Shown: positions 27,100-35,556 of the stretch, one piece after another
How the letters are laid out: each line of letters opens with the position of its first letter
How positions within the stretch are numbered: the stretch's first letter is position 1
Assembly: GCF_026015965.1 (NCBI RefSeq)
Contig: NZ_CP110383.1
Location: 1,677,501 to 1,741,500 of the forward strand
Source of the DNA: Selenomonas sputigena
Lineage (GTDB): Bacteria > Bacillota > Negativicutes > Selenomonadales > Selenomonadaceae
DNA length: 64,000 nt
Direction: 5' to 3'
The notes under the pieces: model-generated
What the model saw: only the letters and a program-made list of their open reading frames with translations
The model's database searches: none
What the model was told of the DNA's origin: nothing
Position numbers and translations under genes: made by a program

Positions 27100-27621
27100 T
27101 CATTCCTTCTCGGCAAAAATCGAAAGCCGCATCTTCACATGAAGCCTGCCGTCCTCGCTCTTGATCTCCGTGCTCTCCATGCGAACGAAGCGCTCGCTCT
27201 TTTCCAAATCCTTCAGGAAGGCGAGCAGATGAAAATAATCGCCGTCCAACTCCACATCGAGCGGCAGGCGCGAAACGCCGCCCTCCTCTTCGATCTGCCC
27301 GGGTGCGACGGCGGCGAGCATCAATTTCTCATGCTGCGCTTCGCGCTCCAAAAGCGCGAGGAAATCGCCCTGTCCCATGCGAGCGGGCAGGCGCTTTTCC
27401 AACGCGGCACTGCGTTCGGCACGCGCTTTTGCGCGTTCCGCCCCGTCGCCGTGCGCGTTCATGAAGTTCTGCACGGCGACAAGCGCTTCTTGTTCCTTCG
27501 CCGTTTCCCCCTCCAGCCTTGCGATTTCCGCACGCTGCGGCAAAAAGCACAGTTGGGAGAATGCCGCGCAGAGAAGCAGCGCCAGCGCAAAGATTGCCGA
27601 GAGAAGCATCTTTGACCGCAT
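27100..27621 (-). CDS. pilO: PilO-like (GspM-like) inner-membrane assembly protein
   Basis: The 173-residue protein has one N-terminal membrane helix (KMLLSAIFALALLLCAAFSQL), a coiled-coil stretch (LEGETAKEQEALVAVQNF) and a periplasmic ferredoxin-like domain whose GDYFHLLAFLKDLEKSERFV and MESTEIKSEDGRLHVKMRLS are typical of PilO. PilO pairs with PilN to connect the cytoplasmic motor to the pilus channel. ATG 27621 follows AAAGGATGAAG. It is the last gene of the pilus cluster, 26 bases after the PilM-PilN fusion. No PilP or secretin gene follows, so the outer-membrane part must lie elsewhere or be absent. Confidence 0.82.
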   Translation of the reverse strand: MRSKMLLSAIFALALLLCAAFSQLCFLPQRAEIARLEGETAKEQEALVAVQNFMNAHGDGAERAKARAERSAALEKRLPARMGQGDFLALLEREAQHEKLMLAAVAPGQIEEEGGVSRLPLDVELDGDYFHLLAFLKDLEKSERFVRMESTEIKSEDGRLHVKMRLSIFAEKE

Positions 27622-27647
27622 TTCTTCATCCTTTCTGGAAAATTCCC

Positions 27648-28820
27648 TCATATCTTCAATTCCAACGAAAAATAAATGAGCGAGCCTCCCGCCGCTTCCT
27701 GCTTGCGCTCCGACTTCTTCAGCACGGGAGCCGCCCGGAAGAAGCCCTTGTCCTCCTCCAATACGCGCACGAAATCCGCCAGAGCGTCGTAACTCGTCGC
27801 CGCGCCCTCAAGCTCGACCGCATGACCGTCGACAACGCGCAGTCCGCGAATCCAAGCGCCTTCGACCGTGCGCGTGCCGAAGTGTACCAAGAGGCTGCGG
27901 CATGGCAGAGCGCCTTTCGACAAGGAAATGAGCTGGCGTTCCTTTTGCGCGGCACGTCCATCCTCCTGCGCCTCTTGCTCCATGCGTGCCCTCTCAGCGG
28001 AAAGGAGCGTCATCTCGTGCGCATTCTTCTGCACCTCTCCCTGCAGCTCATGGATGCGCCAAGCGTTCCAGCCATAAATCGACGCCATGCAGAAGAAGAA
28101 AATGCCCGCAAGCAGGGCGGCCAGCCTGCCGAATGCCCAATCTGCCGGACGCATCGACTCGGGCAGCAGTTCCAAGTGATTTTTCTCTCGCGAAAGAAGT
28201 TCCTGCACCGCCAGAAAAGCAGCCCCATCCTCTTCCTGCGGCAAATCGTCCGCCGCCAAATTCATTCCATCTGCGGCAAAAGTACCCGGCACTTGCCGTC
28301 CTGCTCCTGTCGGCAAGAAGAACAGGGACGCAAGGCAGAGTCCCGCATGCGAGAAAGCGCGATGAATTTCCCGCACCTTTTCGCGCGGCAAGGCCGCCAG
28401 AACGACCTCCCTCTCGCCCACGCGCCGAAAATCCAGCGAGTACGCCGCCTCCTCATGAGCATCCGGCAGACTCGCGAGCAAATCCCAACGCGCAGCCTCG
28501 CGCATCTCCCGCTCGGACAAAGGAGGAAACTCCCTGCTGTAGGAAAAGACCTCGTCTTCCGTCAAACAGACGGCGATGCGGCTCTTCTCCCAGCCGCGCT
28601 TGGCAAGGGCGACTTGGATGACGCCCGCCGCCTCCTGCCAAAGCGATTCCTTCGCCTCCGTCGGCGGCAAGGGAAGATGCAGCGTCTCCTCCCTGCCTTG
28701 AAATTCTTCCGTCCCTGCAAGACAGGCGAGACAGATTCCGCCATCCGTCAAAGAGACGCCCACTGCCCCGCGCTGCGGCTCACGCAACAGCGCACGCATC
28801 TTTCTCAGCACGTTTCGCAA
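27648..28820 (-). CDS. PilM-PilN (GspL-like) fusion protein
   Basis: The 390-residue protein fuses two pilus functions. Residues 15 to about 180 resemble the start of PilM, an actin-like cytoplasmic protein (GVSLTDGGI, REFPPLSEREMREAARWDLL), but the second nucleotide-binding half is missing. A membrane helix lies at about 229-253 (FGRLAALLAGIFFFCMASIY). A coiled coil and a PilN-like periplasmic domain (WIRGLRVVDGHAVELEGAA, YDALADFVRVLEED) follow. This layout is that of GspL in type II secretion. The TTG at 28820 has AGGAGG seven bases upstream. It is followed by pilO, the usual partner. Confidence 0.78.
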   Translation of the reverse strand: MRNVLRKMRALLREPQRGAVGVSLTDGGICLACLAGTEEFQGREETLHLPLPPTEAKESLWQEAAGVIQVALAKRGWEKSRIAVCLTEDEVFSYSREFPPLSEREMREAARWDLLASLPDAHEEAAYSLDFRRVGEREVVLAALPREKVREIHRAFSHAGLCLASLFFLPTGAGRQVPGTFAADGMNLAADDLPQEEDGAAFLAVQELLSREKNHLELLPESMRPADWAFGRLAALLAGIFFFCMASIYGWNAWRIHELQGEVQKNAHEMTLLSAERARMEQEAQEDGRAAQKERQLISLSKGALPCRSLLVHFGTRTVEGAWIRGLRVVDGHAVELEGAATSYDALADFVRVLEEDKGFFRAAPVLKKSERKQEAAGGSLIYFSLELKI

Positions 28821-28832
28821 AGCATCGCCTCC

Positions 28833-29306
28833 TCACCTCTCCCAGCGCACGAATGAGAGCCGCGTCCCCTCAAGGCGGTAGAGCGCCGCCGCATACGCAC
28901 GCTTGCCGGAAATCTCCGCTGCCGCCTGCCGCTCACTCCCCGCCCTCGGCCAGCTTGCCGCCGTCAGCAAATATGCCGCGCCGTCTGGCGTATCTTCTGT
29001 CGGCAAACGCTTGGCCGTCACACGATAGAACGCGTCATTTTTTTCAAAATATCCAGATGCCGCTTCAACCTCTGCTGCCCCAGTTTCCAACGGACGACGC
29101 AAATCCGCCTCAGCTTCGAGGCGCGCCGCGCCCAGCCGCACACCGCTCCGCGCGGATTCCAAAAGGCGCGTCGTCTGCACGGCCTCCCGCGCGGCGAGAC
29201 GGTTGTGCCCGGAGAGCACGAGCAGAGCCGCCGTGCCCGCGAGCAGCAGCAGGACGGCGGCGAGGGCGAAGGCGGACGCCATGCCGCATTCATCAAGTCT
29301 TGCCAC
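28833..29306 (-). CDS. PilX-like minor pilin or pilus-associated protein
   Basis: The 157-residue protein starts MARLDECGMASAFALAAVLL: a short charged leader, Gly, then a hydrophobic helix, as in PilX-type minor pilins. The residue at position 5 after the presumed cleavage is not the usual Glu. The rest is Ala/Arg-rich with a helix (REAVQTTRLLESARSGVRLG) and a beta-rich end. The GTG at 29306 has AGGAGG six bases upstream, and the gene overlaps the end of the preceding pilin-like gene by 14 bases. Its place, last of the minor-pilin genes and just before pilMN, supports a minor pilin role. Sequence similarity alone is weak. Confidence 0.62.
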   Translation of the reverse strand: MARLDECGMASAFALAAVLLLLAGTAALLVLSGHNRLAAREAVQTTRLLESARSGVRLGAARLEAEADLRRPLETGAAEVEAASGYFEKNDAFYRVTAKRLPTEDTPDGAAYLLTAASWPRAGSERQAAAEISGKRAYAAALYRLEGTRLSFVRWER

Positions 29307-29913
29307 CTTGCACCTCCTTCTTATCTTTCTCTTTCGGCGGCAGGCAGATGTCGGTCGAAAATGTCACGCGCTTCTTCGTGCGCCGATTCTCCCCCGTGAG
29401 ACTCAGGTGCAAAAGCCCCTTCTCCGGCACACATTGAAAATCGACGACGGCCAGATTGCCGAAGATGTTGCTGCCGCCCGTCATGGGCTGCGGCGCGTAG
29501 TAGCCATGGTCTTCGCCCGATACCTTCTTGCTGATGTACGGCGGCTGTCCCTTCCTGCCCTCGCGCAGCACATAATCCGTCGTCGATTTCTTCCCGTTGA
29601 CATGCCGTTCGATATGAAGTTCATACGGCACACTGCACTCGATGTGCGTCGCCATCGACGCATCCTGCGCGATGCGCTCAAGCGTCAAGCGCATCTCCTG
29701 CTGCAGTTCCCAATCGCCCATGAGCACGACATAGCTCTTGAGAAAGAACAGCCATACCGCGAAAAGGCTGACGAGCAGCACGATGTAAACGGGAAAGCTC
29801 GTCAAAAACTCCAGCAGCACGTAGCCGCCCTCCTCCTTCAAGAAGGAAGCGCGGCTCTCCCGGCACGTCTCGCACGATTTTTCCCGCACGGTTCGCCCCT
29901 TATCGTCCGCCAC
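29293..29913 (-). CDS. PilW/ComGF-like minor pilin
   Basis: The roughly 206-residue protein has an N-terminal basic stretch, then KEEGGYVLLEFLTSFPVYIV: a prepilin-type site (Gly-Gly before Tyr) with Glu at position 5 and a long hydrophobic helix, followed by a beta-rich domain. This fits the PilW/ComGF class of minor pilins. The leader is long, about 28 residues. The start is uncertain: GTG 29913 has AAAGGACGG nine bases upstream; a TTG at 29934 is possible. It overlaps the preceding gene by 14 bases and the next by 14 bases, so the minor pilin genes are translated as a coupled set. Confidence 0.62.
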   Translation of the reverse strand: MADDKGRTVREKSCETCRESRASFLKEEGGYVLLEFLTSFPVYIVLLVSLFAVWLFFLKSYVVLMGDWELQQEMRLTLERIAQDASMATHIECSVPYELHIERHVNGKKSTTDYVLREGRKGQPPYISKKVSGEDHGYYAPQPMTGGSNIFGNLAVVDFQCVPEKGLLHLSLTGENRRTKKRVTFSTDICLPPKEKDKKEVQGGKT

Positions 29914-30295
29914 CGAGATGCACCGTCCTTTCAAGGGAAAGTTCCTGCACTTCTCCTTTTTCGAGCCATGTCACGCGCACGCTCGCCTGACAAACAAAAG
30001 GACTCGCCCCCGGCGCAGAAAACTTCGGCGTCAAAGTGAAATTCCTGCCATTCGCCTCGACTTCATGCGGCTGCCGTTCGCCCAACGACGCGCCGCTTCC
30101 CTGCGTCCTTGCCTGCTGCTCCATCCTTGCCAGCTCGCCTTCTGCCAAGAACATCGCGCTCGTTTCCGCCTCGCTGTGCGCCAAGAGGGCGGCGGAGCGC
30201 TCCAAAGCTGCGAGCGACGCCACGGCAAAAAGCAGCAGAAAGGCGAGCACGGCGACCTCTGCGGCGAGGAAGCCGCCCTCGTCCAGCCGCTTCAT
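29900..30295 (-). CDS. PilV-like minor pilin
   Basis: The 131-residue protein begins MKRLDEGGFLAAEVAVLAFL, a short basic leader with a prepilin cleavage site (Gly before Phe) and Glu at mature position 5, then a hydrophobic helix and a small beta domain. PilV/GspI-type minor pilins help start pilus assembly and sit at the tip complex. The start overlaps the stop of the GspH-like gene by four bases (ATGA). No conserved cysteine pair is obvious. Confidence 0.7.
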   Translation of the reverse strand: MKRLDEGGFLAAEVAVLAFLLLFAVASLAALERSAALLAHSEAETSAMFLAEGELARMEQQARTQGSGASLGERQPHEVEANGRNFTLTPKFSAPGASPFVCQASVRVTWLEKGEVQELSLERTVHLGGGR

Positions 30296-30777
30296 GGCAA
30301 TCGCCTGCTTTCCGTGCGCACGCGCCCCGCCTCATCAATGATGACGTCGAGCGAATAATGCGGCGACTGCAGCTCGATCGTGTGACCCAAGGCGCTCGTC
30401 CCGCTCGGATCGCCCGATGAGTCAAACGAATACGTCGCCGCAGACTGCGCACTCGAACCGCTCGGCACGGCGTAGACATCTTCGGGAAAGGAATGCGTCA
30501 GAACCTCGCCCGCCGCCCACGGCAGCAGGAAATAGTAGCGATGCGCCTCCACGATGAGTTTCGGGCGCAGCCTCCATTCGCCCTTGCCGTCCGCCGTGCG
30601 CTCCGTGCGCGAAACCTCCTGCAGATAGCGAAAATCGCTCGCCAGAAGCGCCGCCTCGCGCTCCAAGCGCATGCGCTCCGTCACGCGCACGACGGGCACG
30701 GAGAGCGCCGCAACGAGCGCGAGAACGAGGCAGACGACGAGCAATTCCAAAAGGGTGAAGCCTTCCTCCTTCATCAC
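30292..30777 (-). CDS. GspH/FimT-like prepilin
   Basis: The 161-residue protein starts MMKEEGFTLLELLVVCLVLA, a textbook prepilin leader (Gly before Phe, Glu at position 5). It continues with a hydrophobic helix and a beta-rich domain with LIVEAHRYYFLLPW and LDVIIDEAGRVRTE, as in GspH/FimT pseudopilins. It would be cleaved by the adjacent prepilin peptidase and join the minor pilin complex. Its stop overlaps the next pilin start by four bases, and its own start overlaps the end of the peptidase gene by four bases. Confidence 0.8.
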   Translation of the reverse strand: MMKEEGFTLLELLVVCLVLALVAALSVPVVRVTERMRLEREAALLASDFRYLQEVSRTERTADGKGEWRLRPKLIVEAHRYYFLLPWAAGEVLTHSFPEDVYAVPSGSSAQSAATYSFDSSGDPSGTSALGHTIELQSPHYSLDVIIDEAGRVRTESRRLP

Positions 30778-31343
30778 AGAAGCCCTCCATAAAAGGCAAG
30801 AAGATCGTCGGCGAAAAGCAGGGAAAGAACCGCGCCCAAGGCAAGAAACGGCGCGAAGGCGATGCGTCGCCCGCGCTTTTCACGCCCGAAGAGCAGCAGG
30901 CAGAAGGCTGCGAGTCCGCCGCTGAAAAAGGCGAGGAAGAGCGCGAGCGCGACGCCCTCTAAGCCAAGCCACAGTCCGAGCGCGAAGCCGAGCTTCACAT
31001 CGCCGCCGCCCATGCCACCGCGTGAAACAAGGCGCAGGAGGCAAAGGAAGCCGCCAGCGAGAAAAGCGGCGAACACGAAGTTTTCCGGCGGCAGAGCGCC
31101 TGAAAACAGCGAGAACGCAATGCCGATGACGCCAAACGGCAAAACGAGGCGGTCAAAAACGAGGCCGTGCCGCCAGTCGAGCAGGGAGATGCGCCAGAGA
31201 AATGCGAAGAAAAGCCAGCGCTGGAAGAACACCATGCCGAAACCGTCGATGCGCCAGAGAAACAACGCCGCACAGAGCGTCCCGCCGACGAATGCCGCCT
31301 CGCCGCAAAAGGGCAGCGGCTTCACGCGCTGAAAACCGTGCAT
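30774..31343 (-). CDS. pilD: Prepilin peptidase (A24), lacking the N-methyltransferase domain
   Basis: The 189-residue membrane aspartyl protease has both catalytic aspartates: Asp56 in SLLDWRHG and Asp115 in GGMGGGDVKLGF. It cleaves the leaders of the pilin-like proteins encoded around it. Two-domain PilD/GspO enzymes are about 230-290 residues and carry an N-terminal domain with a CxxC pair for methylating the new N-terminus. That domain is absent here; only about 50 residues precede Asp56. ATG 31343 lies two bases after the pilin stop, so translation is coupled. Confidence 0.85.
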   Translation of the reverse strand: MHGFQRVKPLPFCGEAAFVGGTLCAALFLWRIDGFGMVFFQRWLFFAFLWRISLLDWRHGLVFDRLVLPFGVIGIAFSLFSGALPPENFVFAAFLAGGFLCLLRLVSRGGMGGGDVKLGFALGLWLGLEGVALALFLAFFSGGLAAFCLLLFGREKRGRRIAFAPFLALGAVLSLLFADDLLAFYGGLL

Positions 31344-31345
31344 CG

Positions 31346-31876
31346 TCAAGTTCCCGACGCTTCTTTCTTTTCCGCCCTGCCAAACGCTTGAAGGGGGTGT
31401 GCGTCAAGCGTCGCCTGCAGTTCTCCATTCACTTCCTTCAGCGCGTAACTCGCACCCGCCTGCTGTGCCTCCGTTTTATCGCGCAGGAAATATTTTCCCG
31501 ACGGCGGCTTCAATGCATCGAGATTGACAACATACTCCTTCAGCTGATCCAAAGTCTTCGGATCGACGCCCTTTTCCGCACGGTAAAGACCCACCGCCGT
31601 GTTGAGTGTGCTGAGGTCGGCCTGAATCTTCGACGTGTTCGCGAGCGTCATCGACTGCGAGAACTTCGGCACGGCGACGGCGGCGAGCACGCCGATGATG
31701 CAAATGACGAGGAGCATTTCAAGGAGCGTGAAGCCCTCCTCGCCTAAGGGGCGGCGCCTCTTTCGGCCGCTCCTGCATCGACTCTCGTCCCGCGCCTCGA
31801 ATGCGCCGGCCATCGCCCCCTGCCGCCCGCTCTCCTTCTGCCGCATTTTCTTTTTGAGCAGCATACATCCGTACAT
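31346..31876 (-). CDS. Major pilin / GspG-like pseudopilin with a long leader
   Basis: The mature part starts at a classic site, GEEG before FTLLEMLLVICIIGVLAA, followed by AVPKFSQSMTLANTSKIQAD and a short globular region (LNTAVGLYRAEKGVDPKTLD) that resembles GspG and Firmicute major pilins. The ATG at 31876 is preceded by GGGAGGG at seven bases. It gives a leader of 48 residues, unusually long and very basic (CRSGRKRRRPLG). A shorter form from ATG 31846 or 31813 is possible but has poorer ribosome sites. It lies between pilC and pilD and is the likely main subunit of the fibre. Confidence 0.82.
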   Translation of the reverse strand: MYGCMLLKKKMRQKESGRQGAMAGAFEARDESRCRSGRKRRRPLGEEGFTLLEMLLVICIIGVLAAVAVPKFSQSMTLANTSKIQADLSTLNTAVGLYRAEKGVDPKTLDQLKEYVVNLDALKPPSGKYFLRDKTEAQQAGASYALKEVNGELQATLDAHPLQAFGRAEKKEASGT

Positions 31877-31928
31877 ACGACATCCCTCCCATCCCAAAAT
31901 CTTCAACTGTCCTACGATGCAATCCTTT

Positions 31929-33122
31929 TCAATAGCCGTAAGAGCCAATCATCTCCAACAATGGCAGAGCGACCGCAAGGACGACTGTTCCGACGATCGC
32001 TCCCAGAAAGAGCACGAGCAGAGGCTCCAACATCGCCTCCATGCGCTCGGCGCGCATCTCGCCCGCAAAGCGACAGAAATCCGCCGCCTTTTCGAGCATC
32101 GCCGCAAGCTCGCCCGTATGCTCGCCCGCACGCACAAGCTCCCAGACGAGCGGCGGCACGACGCTGCCCGCCAAGGCGGCGGCCAGCGTGCCGCCGCGCT
32201 CGACCTCTCGCCTCGTCCTCGAAAAGAGCGCGGCGAGGAAACGGTTCTGCACGACGCCTTCGGAAGCGGCCAGCGCCTCGTGCAGCGCACTGCCGCTTTC
32301 CATGAGGACGGCGAGCGTGTCGAAGAGCGTCATAAGCTCCAAGTCGAGGCGCAGCCTGCCGAAAAGCGGCAGGCGCAAAAGAAGGCGGTCAGCGAAAAAA
32401 TGCAGCCGCCTCTCGCGATAGAGAAGCCGAAGCGCCAAGGGCAGAAGGAACAGAGCCGCAAGGACTGCGACGCCGTGCCGCTCGAAGAGACTGCCGATTC
32501 CGATCACGAGCCGCGTCGGCAGGGGCAGCTCCACGGCAAGACCGTCGAGCATGTGGACGAAGTTCGGCAGCACGAAGAGGAAGATGAACGTCACGGCGAA
32601 CACCGCCGCCAATGCGAGCAGCGCAGGATAAACGAGCGCCGTCTGCAATTTCTCCCGCACGCGCCAGCTCTTTTCCTCCTTGTCGGCGAGACGCTTCAAC
32701 AGAGGCTCCAAACTGCCGCCCGCCTCCCCCGCGCGGACGAGGGAGGAAATCGTCGGCGGGAACACCTCGCCGTGGTGCGCCATCGCCTCGGCGAGCGTCG
32801 AGCCATGCGCCATGCGCCGTGCCATATCCGAAAGCATCGCCCGCCTCTTTTGCGGTGCATCCGCCGCAAGGAGCTGCAGGCTCTCGTTCGCGGCAAGTCC
32901 CGCCGCAAGCATCAGCGCCAACTCGCGGCAGAACACCATGGCGTACTTGCGATCTGCCGCGCGGCGGCGGGCGAGATGCAGCGCAGACTTTCGCCGCAAA
33001 GCCACGGCGAAAAGTCCGTGCGCCTGGATGAGCCGCGCCGCCTCCGTGCGCGTGGCGGCTTCCACCTCGCCTCGTCGCAAGTCTCCCGCTTCCGTGCGTG
33101 CCGTATAAGAAAAGGACGCCAA
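31929..33122 (-). CDS. pilC: Type IV pilus / type II secretion inner-membrane platform protein
   Basis: The 397-residue protein has the GspF/PilC layout: two related cytoplasmic four-helix domains, each with FCRELALMLAAGL or LFDTLAVLMESGSALHEAL type sequence, and three membrane helices (FAVTFIFLFVLPNFVHMLDG, GVAVLAALFLLPLALRLLY and the C-terminal LLVLFLGAIVGTVVLAVALP). It anchors the PilB/PilT motors and receives pilin subunits. The start is TTG at 33122 with GGGAGG seven bases upstream. It ends about 50 bases before the pilin gene. Confidence 0.9.
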   Translation of the reverse strand: MASFSYTARTEAGDLRRGEVEAATRTEAARLIQAHGLFAVALRRKSALHLARRRAADRKYAMVFCRELALMLAAGLAANESLQLLAADAPQKRRAMLSDMARRMAHGSTLAEAMAHHGEVFPPTISSLVRAGEAGGSLEPLLKRLADKEEKSWRVREKLQTALVYPALLALAAVFAVTFIFLFVLPNFVHMLDGLAVELPLPTRLVIGIGSLFERHGVAVLAALFLLPLALRLLYRERRLHFFADRLLLRLPLFGRLRLDLELMTLFDTLAVLMESGSALHEALAASEGVVQNRFLAALFSRTRREVERGGTLAAALAGSVVPPLVWELVRAGEHTGELAAMLEKAADFCRFAGEMRAERMEAMLEPLLVLFLGAIVGTVVLAVALPLLEMIGSYGY

Positions 33123-33154
33123 ATCGCCACCTCCCTTCGCGCAAGTCCCCTGTA

Positions 33155-34204
33155 CTAGCGCCCCTCGCCAAAGGCGTCGCCGTCGACAAGCGCCGCCTCT
33201 GCCGCTTCGCGCGTAATCTTGCCCGCGCGAAGCAGTCCCTCGACGGACTGCGCCATCGTCTGCATGCCCTGCGCCCCGCCCGAGAGGATTGCGCCTCGGA
33301 GCTGCGCGACCCTGCCCGTGCGGATGAGGTTTCGCACGGCGGGCGCGGCGACGAGCGCTTCGGCCGCCAGCACGCGCCCGCCGCCCGACTGCGGCAGAAG
33401 CCGCTGTGAGAAAATGGCGCGAAGCACGAGCGCGAACTGATGGCGCATCTGCTGCTCCTCGCCCGCGAACATCCCCTCGATGCGAAGAACCGCCTCCGCC
33501 GCATCCCTCGTGTGAAGCGTCGCCAGAACGAGACAGCCCGACTCCGCCGCCTGCAGCGCGATGCGCACCGTTTCGCGTTCGCGCATCTCTCCGATAAGGA
33601 TCACGTCGGGATCTTCTCGCAAAGCATCCCGAAGCCCCGCCGGAAACGACGGAAAATCCCTGCCGAGCGTGCGCTGGCTGATGAAGCAGCGCTTCGGCAC
33701 GAAAGCGTACTCAACGGGATCTTCCAGCGTGATGATGTGCGCGGCGCGGCTTTTATTCATCTCCTCGATAAATGCCGCAAGCGTCGTCGACTTGCCTGCT
33801 CCCGTGCGCCCGCCAACGAGGATCAGCCCGTCCTGCGCCCGAAGAAGCGAAAAAAGCGCAGGTGGCACGCCGAGGCTCGAAAGCGCCGGAACCTCTCGCG
33901 GCAGGAGGCGCACGGCAATCGCCCAAGAACCGCCCATGCCGTACACATGCGCACGACAGTGCCTCCCTTCGAGCGCGAGAGGAATATCCAGACTCTTCTC
34001 CTGCCGCAGACGCTCATGCTCCGCCTCGGTCAGAATATGCGCGAAGAAATCCGTCAGTTCCGCCTGCGTCAAAGAATCCTCCAATAGCGGCGTCATCTCG
34101 CCGTCAAGCCGCAGAAACGGGCGCTGCCCCGCCGCGAGATGCACGTCCGACGCCCCTCGCGCAAAGCCTTCGGCGAAGATGTCCGCCATCCTAGACGCCG
34201 CCAT
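33155..34204 (-). CDS. pilT: Pilus retraction ATPase PilT
   Basis: The 349-residue AAA-type secretion ATPase has Walker A GGRTGAGKST (131-140), the Asp box ITLEDPVEY (158-166), Walker B PDVILIGEMRE (199-209), the His box ATLHTRDA (228-235) and the PilT-type AVRNLIRTGR segment near the C-terminus. PilT disassembles pili to pull the cell or to take up DNA. Its presence argues that the cluster makes a retractable type IV pilus rather than a secretion pseudopilus. ATG 34204 follows GGAGGGG and overlaps pilB by 14 bases. Confidence 0.93.
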   Translation of the reverse strand: MAASRMADIFAEGFARGASDVHLAAGQRPFLRLDGEMTPLLEDSLTQAELTDFFAHILTEAEHERLRQEKSLDIPLALEGRHCRAHVYGMGGSWAIAVRLLPREVPALSSLGVPPALFSLLRAQDGLILVGGRTGAGKSTTLAAFIEEMNKSRAAHIITLEDPVEYAFVPKRCFISQRTLGRDFPSFPAGLRDALREDPDVILIGEMRERETVRIALQAAESGCLVLATLHTRDAAEAVLRIEGMFAGEEQQMRHQFALVLRAIFSQRLLPQSGGGRVLAAEALVAAPAVRNLIRTGRVAQLRGAILSGGAQGMQTMAQSVEGLLRAGKITREAAEAALVDGDAFGEGR

Positions 34205-35534
34205 CGTCAGCCCCTCCGCAATCCCCTCTCGCCACTCCCGAAAAAGTTCCGGAAAAATCTGCTGCGTCCGCCTCGCCGTAGAGCACGCGCACCACCTCCG
34301 AAAGGGTCGTCTGGCCTTGCAGCGCCTTTTCTATGCCGTCCTCCGCCAGCGTCCTCATGCCCTGCCGCCCGGCAAGCTCGCGCATCTCCTCAAGCCCCGC
34401 TCTATGCACGATCGCCTGCTGCAGAGCCGCATCGACGACGAGCAGTTCCTGCAGCGCGAGCCGCCCCGAAAAGCCCGTGCCGCCGCAAGCCGCGCAGCCT
34501 GCCGCTCGCCACAGCCGTCCGGTCGGCGACGCCCCCTCGGCCCATGCGGGAAGCGCCTCCTCGGACGGCTCGCGGCAGTGCGGGCACAAGCGGCGCACGA
34601 GACGCTGCGCGACGACGCCCGTCAGAGCCGCCGCGAGCAGATACGCGGGCACGCCCATGTCGAGCAGACGGAAGACCGCGCCGAGCGCGTCCTTCGTATG
34701 CAGCGTCGAAAAGAGCAGATGACCCGTCAGCGCAGCACGCACCGCCATCTCCGCCGTCTCCGCATCACGGATTTCGCCGAGCACGATCTCGTCGATGTCC
34801 GAGCGCAGCATGGCGCGAAGACCTGCGGCATACGTCATGCCCGTCTTCTTGTTCACCTGGATCTGATTGACGCCCTCGATGCGGTACTCGGGCGGATCCT
34901 CGATCGTCATGATGTTGCGCTCGGGCGTATTGATCTCAGAGAGAGCCGCATAGAGCGTCGTCGTCTTGCCCGAATTGACCGGCCCTGTGATCAGAACCAT
35001 GCCGCCGGGCTGATGGCACAAGCGGCGGAAAATCATCTCATTCTGCACGGAAAATCCGAGATTCCCGACGGAAAGAAGCGCGTGCGAGCGGTTCAAGATG
35101 CGAAGAACCGCCTTCTCCCCCGCGAGGAGCGGCAAGGTCGCCAGACGAAGATCGACGGCTTCACCGCCCTCAGGCGGCACGTACGATATGCGCCCGTCCT
35201 GCGCCATGCGGCGCTCCACGCTTTCAAGATGTGCCATGACCTTCAATCGCGCAAGCAAAAACGCATGCACCTCCCGGGGGATCGGTGCATGCGTTTCCAA
35301 TAAACTTCCATCAACACGGTAACGGATGCGGACGGCGCCCTCGAAAGGCTCTATGTGGATATCGCTCGCCCGCAGGCGCAGAGCCTCCGCGATCATGCGA
35401 TCGACAAACTCCACGACGGGCACGCGTCCCGGCTCTCCCTGCCTCGGCAGAGCACGGCTTGCATTTCCTGTGCGCACGCTCTGTACGAGGCGATGGATCA
35501 GCCTCTGATACGAATCCTCTTCTGTCCTCTGCAT
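34191..35534 (-). CDS. pilB: Pilus assembly ATPase PilB / GspE family
   Basis: The 447-residue ATPase powers pilus extension. It has a short N-terminal region, a linker domain ASDIHIEPFEGAVRIRYRVD (57-76), Walker A GPVNSGKT (184-191), an Asp box IEDPPEY (211-217; Pro replaces the usual Val), Walker B DEIVLGEIRD (248-257), the His box STLHTKDA and a zinc-binding pair CPHC (317-320) and CAAC (347-350). It lacks the large N-terminal MshEN domain of longer PilB forms. ATG 35534 has GGAGG seven bases upstream. It is the first gene of the pilus cluster. Confidence 0.93.
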   Translation of the reverse strand: MQRTEEDSYQRLIHRLVQSVRTGNASRALPRQGEPGRVPVVEFVDRMIAEALRLRASDIHIEPFEGAVRIRYRVDGSLLETHAPIPREVHAFLLARLKVMAHLESVERRMAQDGRISYVPPEGGEAVDLRLATLPLLAGEKAVLRILNRSHALLSVGNLGFSVQNEMIFRRLCHQPGGMVLITGPVNSGKTTTLYAALSEINTPERNIMTIEDPPEYRIEGVNQIQVNKKTGMTYAAGLRAMLRSDIDEIVLGEIRDAETAEMAVRAALTGHLLFSTLHTKDALGAVFRLLDMGVPAYLLAAALTGVVAQRLVRRLCPHCREPSEEALPAWAEGASPTGRLWRAAGCAACGGTGFSGRLALQELLVVDAALQQAIVHRAGLEEMRELAGRQGMRTLAEDGIEKALQGQTTLSEVVRVLYGEADAADFSGTFSGVARGDCGGADDGGV

Positions 35535-35556
35535 CTTCGAGCCTCCAAAAGACTGC

